64,000 bases of DNA from VXPQ01 sp965117025. Lineage in GTDB: Bacteria; Bacteroidota; Rhodothermia; Rhodothermales; VXPQ01. The notes under the pieces are model-generated. The model saw nothing but the letters and a program-made list of their open reading frames with translations, was not told where the DNA came from and did no database searches. Every line of letters starts with the position of its first letter. The stretch's first letter is position 1. Of the stretch, positions 34,387 through 43,779 are shown piece by piece. The stretch is from positions 2,790,001 through 2,854,000 of the forward strand of contig OZ220746.1 of assembly GCA_965117025.1 (NCBI GenBank). The letters run 5' to 3'. A program made the position numbers and the translations under genes.

Positions 34387-36765
34387 ATGGGTTTCCTTCT
34401 CGCCGTGTGCCTTTGGGGCGCAGGGCCCTTTTTGGCTTCTTCGGTGCATGCGCAGGATACCGGACAGCCGCAGCCCTTGCCCCGCACCGTCAATGGCTAC
34501 GTAGAGGACGCCTCGAGCGGAGAGCGGCTTCCGGGAGCCACTGTGAGCGTTCCGGAACGGGGTATTGGCTCGGTCACCAACCAGTACGGCTTCTACAGCC
34601 TCACGGTTCGGTTCGATTCTCTGACGCTCGCGTTCTCCTATCTCGGCTACGAAACCGCTACGTACGCCCTGTCGCTTCCGGCGGATACGACGCTCGACGT
34701 TGCACTTGCGCCCCATGCCATAGGTCTGGAGGAAATCGAAGTGGTTGCGCAAGCGGATACCCCCATCGACGACCCGCAGATGGGACGGCATGACGTGGCG
34801 GTGGAGCAGATACAGTCGCTGCCGGCCCTGCTTGGCGAGGTGGATATCCAGAAGACGCTGCAGTTGTTGCCGGGGGTGCAGTCGGGATCCGAGGGCCGGA
34901 GCGGATTTTACGTGCGGGGCGGGGGCCCCGACCAGAATCTCATTCTGCTGGATGGCCTTCCGCTGTACAACCCCACCCACCTGTTCGGTTTTCTGAGCGT
35001 TTTCAATGCGGACGCGATGAAGCACGTCGAGTTGATCAAGGGGGGCTTCCCGGCAAGGTACGGAGGCCGTCTTTCGTCCGTGGTGAATCTCACCATGAAG
35101 GAAGGCAACCTGAAAAAGTACAGTGGAGACGTGGGGACCGGGATTATCGCGTCGCGCGTGACGTTCGAAGGACCGATCGTAAAGGACAAGGCTTCTTTTC
35201 TCTTTACCGGCCGGCGTACGTTCGCGGATCTCCTGGCGCGTCCTTTTCTGCCGGACGATACGAAGGCAGGGTACTTTTTCTACGACCTGAATTTCAAGGC
35301 GAATTATATCGCATCGAGAAAGGACCGCATTTACCTGAGCGGGTATTCGGGGCGCGACCTGTTTCACGCCTCGGACGAATGGGACAACGGCGAATCCGAC
35401 GGCGATATCGGTTGGCGCAATCGGTTGGCCGCACTCCGGTGGAACCGGTTGTTCGGCAATCGCACGTTCTCCAACATACTGGTGGGCGTAACGAATTACA
35501 GTTTCGCCATCGGAGTAGACGAACGGGACCGCTCCATTGCGGAAGGGGCGACGGATTACGAATCGAGCGTGTCGTACGTATCCGATATTCTGGACTATAC
35601 GGCGAAGCTGGATATCGAGCACAGGCCCTCGCCCAATCATTATCTGCGTTTCGGCGCGGAAGGAATTTCGCATCGTTTCAGTCCGGGGAGGCTCTGGTTT
35701 TGGGAAAAGGAGAGCGGAGCAACCATTGAAGACACCACGCTGGTTTCGCCGGTCGGCGTGGTCCGTTCCAGCGAGGCCTCCCTCTACGCAGAGGACGACA
35801 TGACGCTGTTTTCCGGTCTGCGGGTGAATGCGGGCCTGCGCATGGCCTGGTATTTCGTGGATGGCGAAAGGTATCCTTCGGTCGAGCCGCGCTTGAGCAT
35901 GAGTCAGCGCGTGGGGAGGCAGATGTCGGCGAAAGTATCCTACGTGCGAATGCAGCAGCCGGTGCACTTTCTGACTGCCAGCACGGGCAATCCCTTTACG
36001 GATTTCTGGGTTTCGGCCCTGGAACGGATGCCGCCCCAGAAGAGCCGGCAGGTAGCCGTCGGTCTGGTGCGGAATATTCGGGAAGGGCGCTACGAGGCGT
36101 CGCTCGAGAGCTATTACAAATGGATGAGCGGACTCATCGAATACAAGGCGGGCACGCAAACCTTCGATTCGGTGTTCAGGGACTGGCCCGAACTGATCGA
36201 GACCGGGCGCGGCGTTGCGTACGGCGTCGAACTATTCCTGCAGAAGAAAACAGGCCGCACGAGCGGGTGGATCGGGTATTCGTGGGGGAAGGCCACCCGG
36301 GATTTCGAGAACCTGAATAACGGAGAAGTTTTCCCGTACCGCTACGACCGGCGGCACGACGTATCGATCGTAGCGCAATACCGCCTCACGCCCAATAAGG
36401 AAATATCCGCGGCCTGGGTATACGGAAGCGGGTATCCTGCCTGGCTGCCGGTGGGGCGTCACGGGGTATTGCTGCATGACGACTACGACTATCATAGGGG
36501 AAAAGATCGCATCGTAGTGGATTATGGCCCGCGCAATGCTTCCCGTCTCCGGGCGTACCATCGTCTGGACATTGCCGTGCATTTTCGCAAGAAACGTTCC
36601 TGGGGCACGCGCACGCTTACGTTCGGCACGTACAATACCTATAACCGGAAAAATCCGTTTGTGGTATACCCCGTGCGGCAAAGCGGCGACGACTCCGCAT
36701 TCAGTTTTCGTCAGTTGAGCCTTTTTCCGGTGCTTCCCTCGTTCGCATACCGCATCTCTTTCTGA
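34387..36765 (+). CDS. TonB-dependent outer-membrane receptor with CarboxypepD_reg-like N-domain
   Basis: 792 residues from the ATG at 34387, preceded by AGAGGT. Signal peptide FLLAVCLWGAGPFLASSVHAQ; a carboxypeptidase-regulatory-like domain (VNGYVEDASSGERLPGATVSV) around residues 30-115; a plug with LLPGVQSGSEGRSGFYVRGG and LLDGLPLYNPTHLFG; then a ~550-residue beta-barrel ending in an aromatic strand (FAYRISF). A GTG start at 34336 would add 17 residues before the signal peptide. Ligand unknown. The DUF4249 gene begins 2 bp after its stop, a pairing common in Bacteroidota. Confidence 0.92.
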   Translation: MGFLLAVCLWGAGPFLASSVHAQDTGQPQPLPRTVNGYVEDASSGERLPGATVSVPERGIGSVTNQYGFYSLTVRFDSLTLAFSYLGYETATYALSLPADTTLDVALAPHAIGLEEIEVVAQADTPIDDPQMGRHDVAVEQIQSLPALLGEVDIQKTLQLLPGVQSGSEGRSGFYVRGGGPDQNLILLDGLPLYNPTHLFGFLSVFNADAMKHVELIKGGFPARYGGRLSSVVNLTMKEGNLKKYSGDVGTGIIASRVTFEGPIVKDKASFLFTGRRTFADLLARPFLPDDTKAGYFFYDLNFKANYIASRKDRIYLSGYSGRDLFHASDEWDNGESDGDIGWRNRLAALRWNRLFGNRTFSNILVGVTNYSFAIGVDERDRSIAEGATDYESSVSYVSDILDYTAKLDIEHRPSPNHYLRFGAEGISHRFSPGRLWFWEKESGATIEDTTLVSPVGVVRSSEASLYAEDDMTLFSGLRVNAGLRMAWYFVDGERYPSVEPRLSMSQRVGRQMSAKVSYVRMQQPVHFLTASTGNPFTDFWVSALERMPPQKSRQVAVGLVRNIREGRYEASLESYYKWMSGLIEYKAGTQTFDSVFRDWPELIETGRGVAYGVELFLQKKTGRTSGWIGYSWGKATRDFENLNNGEVFPYRYDRRHDVSIVAQYRLTPNKEISAAWVYGSGYPAWLPVGRHGVLLHDDYDYHRGKDRIVVDYGPRNASRLRAYHRLDIAVHFRKKRSWGTRTLTFGTYNTYNRKNPFVVYPVRQSGDDSAFSFRQLSLFPVLPSFAYRISF

Positions 36766-36767
36766 TC

Positions 36768-37817
36768 ATGTCTCTTTCCGTAAGATCATTGCATGGATCG
36801 CTGTGTAAATCGTTGTGCGCCGCATGGCTTTCGGCAGGCGCACTGGGCGTTTTGGGCGCTTGCGAATTGGCGGTCGAGGTGGATATTCCCGAGCACGACG
36901 CGCAGCTGGTGGCCCACAGCTTTTTTGCGCCGGACAGCGCATGGACGGTCCGCCTCCGGCGAAGCGCGGACATTGAGGGGCGCGACGACGTCAGAAAGTT
37001 GGCGGTTGCCGACGCCAGGGTGCGCGTTACGGACGAGGCGGGGAATTTTTCGACGACGCTTACGCATATCGTGGAGGGGGTGTATGCGGCGCCTGCTGGC
37101 GCGCACCCGATTCCCGGCGCCGCATATACCCTCGAAGCGGAGGCGCCCGGTTTGCCTTCGATCCGCGCCGTCGCTTCCATTCCGGCGGCAAGGGCGAGTA
37201 TCGAGAGCCTGGAGCGGCTCAACGACCCGGACGACCGATTCGGTTTTGAAAATTATCGGGTCCGCATCCGGATCGAGGATCCCCCGGGCACGAATTACTA
37301 CAAACTCGAATTGTTTCGATGGTCCCCCGTCACGGAAGCGACGGACGGGGATCTTATCGTAGTGGACGAGCAGGGCAGTACCCGCACGTTTCTGGAGATT
37401 CCGTTTTCAAGCAGCGAAAGTGCGTTCCGGTACGCCGAATACGCCTATTTCTTCGATCCGCCGGAGGTGGCTGACGAAGACAGGCTCTTCCAGGGCGTTC
37501 TTTTTTCGGATGAATTGTTCGACAGCCAAACAGAATCGTTCGAAATAGCCGTATCAGTATCTTCTTTTGAGGCGGTGGAATCCCGATACAGGCTGGTGCT
37601 TTCGGTGTTGAGCGAGGATTATTTCGTCTATCACCATACGGCGCTTCTGCAAGCCGACGCCGTGGGCGAACTGAATATCGGGGCGGCTTTACTGCAAACG
37701 CCGCCGGTCCATTTGCATTCGAATATCGAGCAGGGCCTGGGCGTGTTCGCCGGCTATGCAGTCCATACGTTCGGTTTCGATGCGGAGGGGAATGTGTGGA
37801 GCGCGGAAGAGAGGTAG
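36768..37817 (+). CDS. DUF4249-family lipoprotein
   Basis: 349 residues. The signal ends at GALGVLGAC, a lipobox, so it is probably an outer-membrane lipoprotein. Then come beta-rich domains with VEVDIPEHDAQLVAHSFF, SIPAARASIESL and FSDELFDSQTESFEIAVSVSS, as in DUF4249 proteins encoded beside CarboxypepD_reg TonB receptors. The role is thought to be ligand capture for the receptor, by analogy only. It starts 2 bp after the receptor gene. Confidence 0.82.
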   Translation: MSLSVRSLHGSLCKSLCAAWLSAGALGVLGACELAVEVDIPEHDAQLVAHSFFAPDSAWTVRLRRSADIEGRDDVRKLAVADARVRVTDEAGNFSTTLTHIVEGVYAAPAGAHPIPGAAYTLEAEAPGLPSIRAVASIPAARASIESLERLNDPDDRFGFENYRVRIRIEDPPGTNYYKLELFRWSPVTEATDGDLIVVDEQGSTRTFLEIPFSSSESAFRYAEYAYFFDPPEVADEDRLFQGVLFSDELFDSQTESFEIAVSVSSFEAVESRYRLVLSVLSEDYFVYHHTALLQADAVGELNIGAALLQTPPVHLHSNIEQGLGVFAGYAVHTFGFDAEGNVWSAEER

Positions 37818-38099
37818 AGTATTCGTTCACCGTCGCTTCGCGTAGCGGCTTTCTATGGAGGGAATCTCGCTGCTCATGTCCGGGAGCACGAACAGATAGA
37901 TGTCGTTCCCCGTTGCTTCTTCGCAGCATCCGCTCTGCACTATCCTTTTTAACATTTCGGATACAGCTTCCCTGTTCGGCATATTGCGGAACCGGGACCT
38001 GCGCATTACTTTGCACACGTGTCGCTGAACGAGCAATTATTAGGATATTCTGATTACGTCGTTTTCCGGCTTTTCTCTCATTCTCTCATCGTTATCCGG

Positions 38100-38354
38100 A
38101 TGTCTGCTGCACCGAACGAATTCCAGCAAACCGGTTACAGTCCGTTGTCTTTCTTTTTGGGCTTTCTCGGCGTGGCGGGCGCTTTTTCGTTGTTGCCGAA
38201 AACCCTGAGGCGTGGACTCCGCCGGCTCATCTTCGGCATTTTTTTTGAAATCACAGTGGTCGTGCTGGCCGGACTGCTCACCGAAAGAATGGTGAGTTAC
38301 ATCACCAGTGAAAACGACGAGGAACATCTTCCCGAGCCGCCCCGGCACCGGTAA
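38100..38354 (+). CDS. Small hypothetical membrane protein
   Basis: 84 residues from the ATG at 38100, with two likely membrane spans (SFFLGFLGVAGAFSLL and IFGIFFEITVVVLAGLL) separated by a basic loop (KTLRRGLRRL), and an acidic, Pro-rich tail. No family recognised. A longer in-frame start exists at 38019. It stands alone between the DUF4249 gene and the GH3 gene; confidence that it is a gene is moderate. Confidence 0.5.
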   Translation: MSAAPNEFQQTGYSPLSFFLGFLGVAGAFSLLPKTLRRGLRRLIFGIFFEITVVVLAGLLTERMVSYITSENDEEHLPEPPRHR

Positions 38355-38479
38355 GATGCGGACCACCCGGCGTATGCGCTCCCGTTCGAAATATTTCCTG
38401 ACCGAACCATGCGGTAAGACGCAGTCGCCCTCCTCGTATATTTTCGCATACGGATCAGAACCTGCATGAGGGCTCTGCA

Positions 38480-41419
38480 ATGCCTCGTTTGTTCAATCGT
38501 CGTTTTCTGTTTGGCATTGTACTGGCGCTCGGTGCGCTGATCGCTGCGTATGTTCTGATCCTGACAGGCATTTCTTCCGGGCCTCCCGATACGGACGACC
38601 TCTGGCCCGATACGGAAGCATGGGCCGAAGGGCAACTCCGGTCCATGACGCTCGAAGAGAAGGTCTCTCAACTGTTTTCCGTGCGCGCCTATGGCCGGAT
38701 GATGGATCCGGACGATGCCGCATACCAGGACCTTGTTGATCTGGTCGAGCAGTTTGGACTGGGCGGCGTCACCTTTTTTCAGGGAAATCCATCGGATCAG
38801 ATCGCGCTCATAAACGATCTGCAAGCCCGTGCCAGGCTCCCGCTGCTCATTGCCCAGGATATGGAATGGGGTGCAGGGATGCGTGTAGACGAGACGACGA
38901 TCTTTCCGCGAGCCATGGCGATGGGCGCCACACGGGATGTCGAGTGGGCGCGCATGGCCGGGTACATCACAGGCCGGGAGGCCCAGGCTATCGGAGCCCG
39001 GCACATACTCGCTCCCGTAGCCGACGTGAACAACAACCCCGACAATCCTGTCATCAACACCCGGTCGTTCGGCGAGCGGCCGGAACTGGTCGCAAGTATG
39101 GCGGCCGCCTTTGCATCCGGGTTGCAGGACGCCGGTGTGCTCGCCACGGCGAAGCACTTTCCCGGTCATGGGGATACTTCCGTCGATTCGCATCTGGCGT
39201 TGCCTGTCCTGTTTTTTGGCTCCGAACGGCTCCATGCCCTGGAACTCGTTCCGTTCCAAAAACTGGTGCAGGATGGCGTGATGAGCGTCATGGTCGGTCA
39301 TCTTGCGCTTCCCCGGGTTGAACCGGACACCACGCTTCCTGCCAGCCTTTCGCCGCAGGTCATTACCGGTCTGTTGCGCGACGAACTGGATTTCGATGGC
39401 CTCGTCGTCACGGACGCCCTGGATATGGCAGGCGTCACAGCGCATTTTTCGACGGCGGAGATCGCCGTTCGGTCCCTGGGTGCAGGCGTCGACATGTTGC
39501 TGCTTTCCGAAGATCCCCGGGCGGCGCGCGACTCCGTGCTGCAAGCTATCGAAGAAGGCGTGATCACAGAAGAACGCATAGATGCCTCTGTGATGCGGAT
39601 TTTGCGCGCCAAAGCCTGGTTGGGGCTGCATACGGACAGAAACGTTGCTCAGGATCAGGACACTCTGCATATAGACCTGGAAGAGCACAGGGCCTTGAGC
39701 CTCGGTATTGCCCGGCAGTCGCTTACGCTGCTGCGGAATACGGGCGGCATACTCCCTCTTTCCGAGGATGCCCGCATGTTGTGCGTTATCCTTTCGGACG
39801 GTTCGAACCCGTCCACGGGCAATCGTTTTCTTGCCGATTTGCTCCGCAACCGGCCAGGAATCGAGGTGGACACCCTGCGTCTTGACAGCAGGTCCGCTCC
39901 GGAAGACTACGAGGCGGCGCTGGATCAGAGTGATGCGTACCCGTTTGTCGTGGTGTCTGCGTTTCTACGCACCCGCTTCCGGGGTGCGGAAACCGAGGAC
40001 GGGGAAAACATGCCCGAAGATCCGCAAACGGCTTTTCTGGCCCGCCTTGTGGAATACGGGCCTCCGGTAGCGCTCGTTTCGTTCGGCGACCCGTACATCG
40101 TGCGGGATATGGCACAGCCTGCCTCTTATCTGGTCGCATACAGTGCGTCGGAGGTCTCCCAGACAGCCGCTGCCGATGCGCTTGCCGGACAGGCCGATAT
40201 TACCGGCCGTCTGCCTGTCAGCATACCCGACCTGTATGCGTTCGGGGACGGCATGGACTTGTTGCAGCAATCCATCCGAATCGGATACCCTGCGGAAGTC
40301 GGCCTGAACGGCATAGTAATCAGCCGCCTCGACACACTGATCCGCAACGCCATCGACAGCACGGCTTTTCCGGGGGCTGTCCTCGCGATAGGACGCGACG
40401 GCGTAGTTGCCAAACTGGAAGCGTACGGCCACTTCACCTACGACCAGGAGCGGCCTGTCACCACGACCTCGTCGTTCGATCTCGCTTCGCTCACCAAGGT
40501 GGTGGCGACGACGACCGCCGCGATGCAATTGTACGACGCCGGCCGACTGCAACTCGACACGCCGGTGGCGGATTATTTGCCCAGGTTTCGGCAATCCGGC
40601 AAGGAAAACGTGACGATCCGGCACCTGCTTACCCACACCTCCGGGCTCATTCCATACCGGCGGTTTTACGAAACGGGCACCGTCGTGCGCGAGGCGCTCC
40701 TTGATTCGGTACTGGCGGAATCGCTGGAATATGAACCGGGCACGGAGATGCGCTACAGCGATTTCAGTATGATCGCCCTCATGCTGGTCATCGAGCGGAT
40801 TACCGGGCAGCCCTTCGACGAATATGCCGAGGAGCATATTTTCGGCCCGCTTGGCATGCACGATACCGGATTCATGGCATCCGGTTCGCCCAATCCGGAC
40901 GTAGTGCCTACCGAACGCGACCGCACATTCCGAAGGCGGCTCGTCCAGGGGGAAGTGCATGACGAAACCGCCTGGATACTCGGGGGCGTTTCCGGGCATG
41001 CCGGGTTGTTTTCCACGGCCGAGGATCTTGTGAAATTCGCCCATATGCTGCTTGACGAAGGGCGTGTGGACGGGAAGCCGTTCATTTCGCCGGAAACGCT
41101 CCGCCTGTTCACGACCGTACAGGATCCGGGTCTCAGTACACGGGCCCTCGGATGGGATACGAAGAGCCCGGAGGGCTATTCGTCCGCCGGCGAAGGTTTT
41201 GGCCCCGACAGTTTCGGGCATACCGGCTTTACCGGCACATCGTTCTGGGTTGATCCCGGCACAGGCCTCTTTGTCATTCTGCTCACGAACCGGGTGTATC
41301 CGACGCGCAACAACCGGAAAATCGTGGAGATCCGGCCGCGCGTCGCCGATCAGGCGCACGGTTCCATACTCGGACCGGCTACCTTTATGCTCCCGGACAG
41401 CCTGTTCGAGGTGAGATAG
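38480..41419 (+). CDS. GH3 beta-N-acetylhexosaminidase fused to a serine beta-lactamase-like hydrolase
   Basis: 979 residues. An N-terminal membrane span or signal (FGIVLALGALIAAYVLIL) is followed by a GH3 domain (to about residue 400) with GGVTFFQGNP, KHFPGHGDTSVDSHLALP and VTDALDMAG, the NagZ-type active site, and an accessory alpha/beta domain. From about residue 610 a class C beta-lactamase/DD-peptidase-like domain follows, with S670LTK673, YSDFS in place of YxN, and HTGFTG in place of KTG. The fusion suggests peptidoglycan recycling or remodelling in the periplasm: cutting GlcNAc-MurNAc links and hydrolysing peptides or esters. Both catalytic motifs look intact. Confidence 0.92.
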   Translation: MPRLFNRRFLFGIVLALGALIAAYVLILTGISSGPPDTDDLWPDTEAWAEGQLRSMTLEEKVSQLFSVRAYGRMMDPDDAAYQDLVDLVEQFGLGGVTFFQGNPSDQIALINDLQARARLPLLIAQDMEWGAGMRVDETTIFPRAMAMGATRDVEWARMAGYITGREAQAIGARHILAPVADVNNNPDNPVINTRSFGERPELVASMAAAFASGLQDAGVLATAKHFPGHGDTSVDSHLALPVLFFGSERLHALELVPFQKLVQDGVMSVMVGHLALPRVEPDTTLPASLSPQVITGLLRDELDFDGLVVTDALDMAGVTAHFSTAEIAVRSLGAGVDMLLLSEDPRAARDSVLQAIEEGVITEERIDASVMRILRAKAWLGLHTDRNVAQDQDTLHIDLEEHRALSLGIARQSLTLLRNTGGILPLSEDARMLCVILSDGSNPSTGNRFLADLLRNRPGIEVDTLRLDSRSAPEDYEAALDQSDAYPFVVVSAFLRTRFRGAETEDGENMPEDPQTAFLARLVEYGPPVALVSFGDPYIVRDMAQPASYLVAYSASEVSQTAAADALAGQADITGRLPVSIPDLYAFGDGMDLLQQSIRIGYPAEVGLNGIVISRLDTLIRNAIDSTAFPGAVLAIGRDGVVAKLEAYGHFTYDQERPVTTTSSFDLASLTKVVATTTAAMQLYDAGRLQLDTPVADYLPRFRQSGKENVTIRHLLTHTSGLIPYRRFYETGTVVREALLDSVLAESLEYEPGTEMRYSDFSMIALMLVIERITGQPFDEYAEEHIFGPLGMHDTGFMASGSPNPDVVPTERDRTFRRRLVQGEVHDETAWILGGVSGHAGLFSTAEDLVKFAHMLLDEGRVDGKPFISPETLRLFTTVQDPGLSTRALGWDTKSPEGYSSAGEGFGPDSFGHTGFTGTSFWVDPGTGLFVILLTNRVYPTRNNRKIVEIRPRVADQAHGSILGPATFMLPDSLFEVR

Positions 41420-41565
41420 CCGCATTTCCACAGTGTGTTGCCGGACAACAGGTTACGGGAGATAAAACACACTGATTTGCACATTCTCCGGAACATCTTG
41501 CCTGTATCGTCTTTCTGCTTTGTCGCCGTCCGATGACGACCCTGTTGACTGATTATTGACGCAAT

Positions 41566-41928
41566 ATGCCGACCTACGTATACCGGCGTGAAGATGGTTC
41601 GAAATTCGAGATCGATCAGCGCATCACTGCAGACGCGCTGACGACATGCCCGGAAACAGGGCAGAGCGTGGAACGCATTATTACCGGCAGCGCCGGGCTT
41701 ATCTTCAAAGGAAGCGGCTTTTACCTGACCGACTATGCGCGGGGGAATGGCGGAAGCGAGAATCGGGAAGTTCAGGGCAACGGCGAAAGCAAGGAATCGG
41801 CCGCAAAGGGTTCGGAAAAAAACGGCGCCGCTGCCGGAGAATCTTCCCCGTCCGGAGAAAAAGCCGTTGCAGGCGGCGAGGCAAGCCAGGAGTCTCCGGG
41901 AAGCGCTTCGACGAAGTCGGAGGAGTGA
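41566..41928 (+). CDS. FmdB-type putative regulatory protein, zinc ribbon degenerated
   Basis: 120 residues. The start MPTYVYRREDGSKFEIDQRI and the region IFKGSGFYLTDYAR are the FmdB-family pattern, but only one cysteine remains (TTCPETGQ) of the four that normally bind zinc. The C-terminal ~60 residues are low-complexity Gly/Ser/Glu/Lys. FmdB proteins are small regulators of unclear mechanism. Stands between the GH3 fusion and a convergent ABC permease. Confidence 0.8.
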   Translation: MPTYVYRREDGSKFEIDQRITADALTTCPETGQSVERIITGSAGLIFKGSGFYLTDYARGNGGSENREVQGNGESKESAAKGSEKNGAAAGESSPSGEKAVAGGEASQESPGSASTKSEE

Positions 41929-41998
41929 TTGCGTCCCGGGTGGTCCGGCTACGGAATCTTCGAAGGGGATTGTGCAAGCCGCAATATCCTTCTTTCTT

Positions 41999-42784
41999 TT
42001 ACCGGAACTCCCTGACGGATTTCCCGGCGGTCCGAACGGCAAGCACCAGCATGGCCGCCACAAAGAGTCCGGTTACGGCAAGGGAAAGGGCGAACGAAGA
42101 AACATCGACCGGCGGGCCTTGCGGCCAGTACATGGCGGTTCGCAGTGCGTCGACCCCGTACGAAACCGGGTTGAGTCGGATGATCCATTGCAGGGCGGCC
42201 GGGGCGCCTTCGGCGGGGAAGAATGCGCCCGATAATACCCAAAGAGGAATCAGGCAGAGGTTCATCACGGCATGGAAGCCCCGTGTGGTGCGGCTATGCC
42301 AGGCGATGACGACGCCCAGTGCGGTGAAACCGAGCGCGACAAGCGCCAGAACACCGGCCATCAGGGCAAGACTCAGGAGGTTCGGCACATGGCCCGTCAG
42401 GGGAATCAGGGCAAAAAACAACAGACCCTGTCCCACGGCGAGCGTGGTGCTTCCCAGTGCAGGGCCCAGCACGAGAGACGATCTGCGGGCCGGGGTTGCG
42501 AGTGCGGCCTGCAGGAAGCCGCTATGGCGTTCTTCTACAATGGAGATCGTCGAGAAGATGGATGTAAAGAGCGCCACGAGCGCCATCATACCCGGAAACA
42601 GGAATTCCAGGTAGGGTATATCCATACCGGCCGGGGTCGGTAGACTGAAGGAGCCCCGGAAACCGAATCCCAGGAGTAACCAGACCGCGAGTGGCTGCAG
42701 CACAGCGCCTGCAACGCGGTTCGTGTCCCGTACGAACTTGACCATTTCCCGGCGCCAGAGCGCAGGCACGGCATGCATTTTCAT
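41999..42784 (-). CDS. ABC-2-type exporter permease
   Basis: 261 residues with six predicted membrane spans. RREMVKFVRDTNRVAGAVLQPLAVW and EERHSGFLQAALATPARRSSLVLG are typical of DrrB/NodJ-like ABC-2 permeases. It starts 5 bp after the ATPase gene and forms an exporter with it. Substrate unknown; the position after ctaA-ctaB hints at a link with heme or oxidase maturation, which is only an inference. Confidence 0.88.
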   Translation of the reverse strand: MKMHAVPALWRREMVKFVRDTNRVAGAVLQPLAVWLLLGFGFRGSFSLPTPAGMDIPYLEFLFPGMMALVALFTSIFSTISIVEERHSGFLQAALATPARRSSLVLGPALGSTTLAVGQGLLFFALIPLTGHVPNLLSLALMAGVLALVALGFTALGVVIAWHSRTTRGFHAVMNLCLIPLWVLSGAFFPAEGAPAALQWIIRLNPVSYGVDALRTAMYWPQGPPVDVSSFALSLAVTGLFVAAMLVLAVRTAGKSVREFR

Positions 42785-42789
42785 GACAT

Positions 42790-43740
42790 TTATTCTTTCG
42801 CCTGCAAGCCGTTTTCGTGAAGACCGTGCCCTGTATGCACCATGAAGACGTCTTCGAGCGTAGGGCGTCTGATGGTGGCTGACCGGATGGCGTCGCCGGC
42901 TGTTTCATAGACGGGGGAGAGCAGATCATGGGCATTGGCCCCGGAGAGCTGTACGCGCAAACCGATCACCTGCGTCGAAACATCGAATTGCCTTGCTATG
43001 CGTTCGGCAAGATCCTGCGGGTCGTCGCATTCGATCCACAGTGTTTCCTCCCCGATAGCCTGTTTAAGCGCGGCGGGCGTGCCGTGAGCCACTACCCGGC
43101 CCCGGTCCAGAATAGCGAGATGGTCGCAACGGTCGGCCTCCTCCATGAGGTGTGTGGCCAGTACAATAGTGGTTCCTTCCTGGCGTCGGAGACGGTCGAT
43201 GGCTTCCCGGAATGCCTGCCGGGCCGCCGGGTCCAGTCCGATGACCGGTTCGTCGAGCAGCAGGAGCGGTGGTGCGTGCAGGAGGCCTCGCACCAGATCG
43301 ACGCGGCGTTTCAGGCCGCCGGAAAGGCGTTCCATGCGTTCGTGGAGCCGTTCTTCCAACCCGAAAAGCGGCAGTAGCCTGGCGAGCCGCTCCCGGAATG
43401 CGCTGCGCTCCAGGCCATACAGTGCGGCATGGGTACGCAGATTTTCCTGTACGGTCAGTTCTCCGTCCAGAGCTACACTCTGGAAAACAATGCCGGTATG
43501 TTGACGAACACGGGCAGGGTGCGTTCGGGGATCAGCCCCGAAGATGCGTACCGTCCCTTCCGATGGATTCAGAAGCGTCGCAAGAATGCGAAACAGGGTG
43601 GTCTTTCCGCTGCCGTTCGGGCCGAGGAGGCCATAGAAGGTTCCCTGCGGTACGGTCAGCGAGATGTTATCCAGTGCCGTGAGCGATCCGTACCGATGGG
43701 TGAGATGGTCGATCTGGACGGGATGAACCGGCATGGACAT
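42790..43740 (-). CDS. ABC exporter ATP-binding protein (DrrA-like)
   Basis: 316 residues. Walker A GPNGSGKTT, Q-loop IVFQSVALDGELTVQENL, signature LSGGLKRRVDLVRG, Walker B LLLLDEPVIGLDP and a switch His in LATHLMEEADRC. The ~90-residue C-terminal extension is typical of DrrA-like exporter ATPases. It begins 39 bp after ctaB on the same strand. Confidence 0.93.
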   Translation of the reverse strand: MSMPVHPVQIDHLTHRYGSLTALDNISLTVPQGTFYGLLGPNGSGKTTLFRILATLLNPSEGTVRIFGADPRTHPARVRQHTGIVFQSVALDGELTVQENLRTHAALYGLERSAFRERLARLLPLFGLEERLHERMERLSGGLKRRVDLVRGLLHAPPLLLLDEPVIGLDPAARQAFREAIDRLRRQEGTTIVLATHLMEEADRCDHLAILDRGRVVAHGTPAALKQAIGEETLWIECDDPQDLAERIARQFDVSTQVIGLRVQLSGANAHDLLSPVYETAGDAIRSATIRRPTLEDVFMVHTGHGLHENGLQAKE

Positions 43741-43779
43741 GCTTGCAGAGGCGGAAACCGGTCAGATGCATACCGGCCA

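Noticed and set aside
34297..36159. 620-codon open frame antisense to the TonB receptor
   Set aside because: Arg/His-rich shadow with no domain; the plus-strand receptor has full motifs and a signal peptide.
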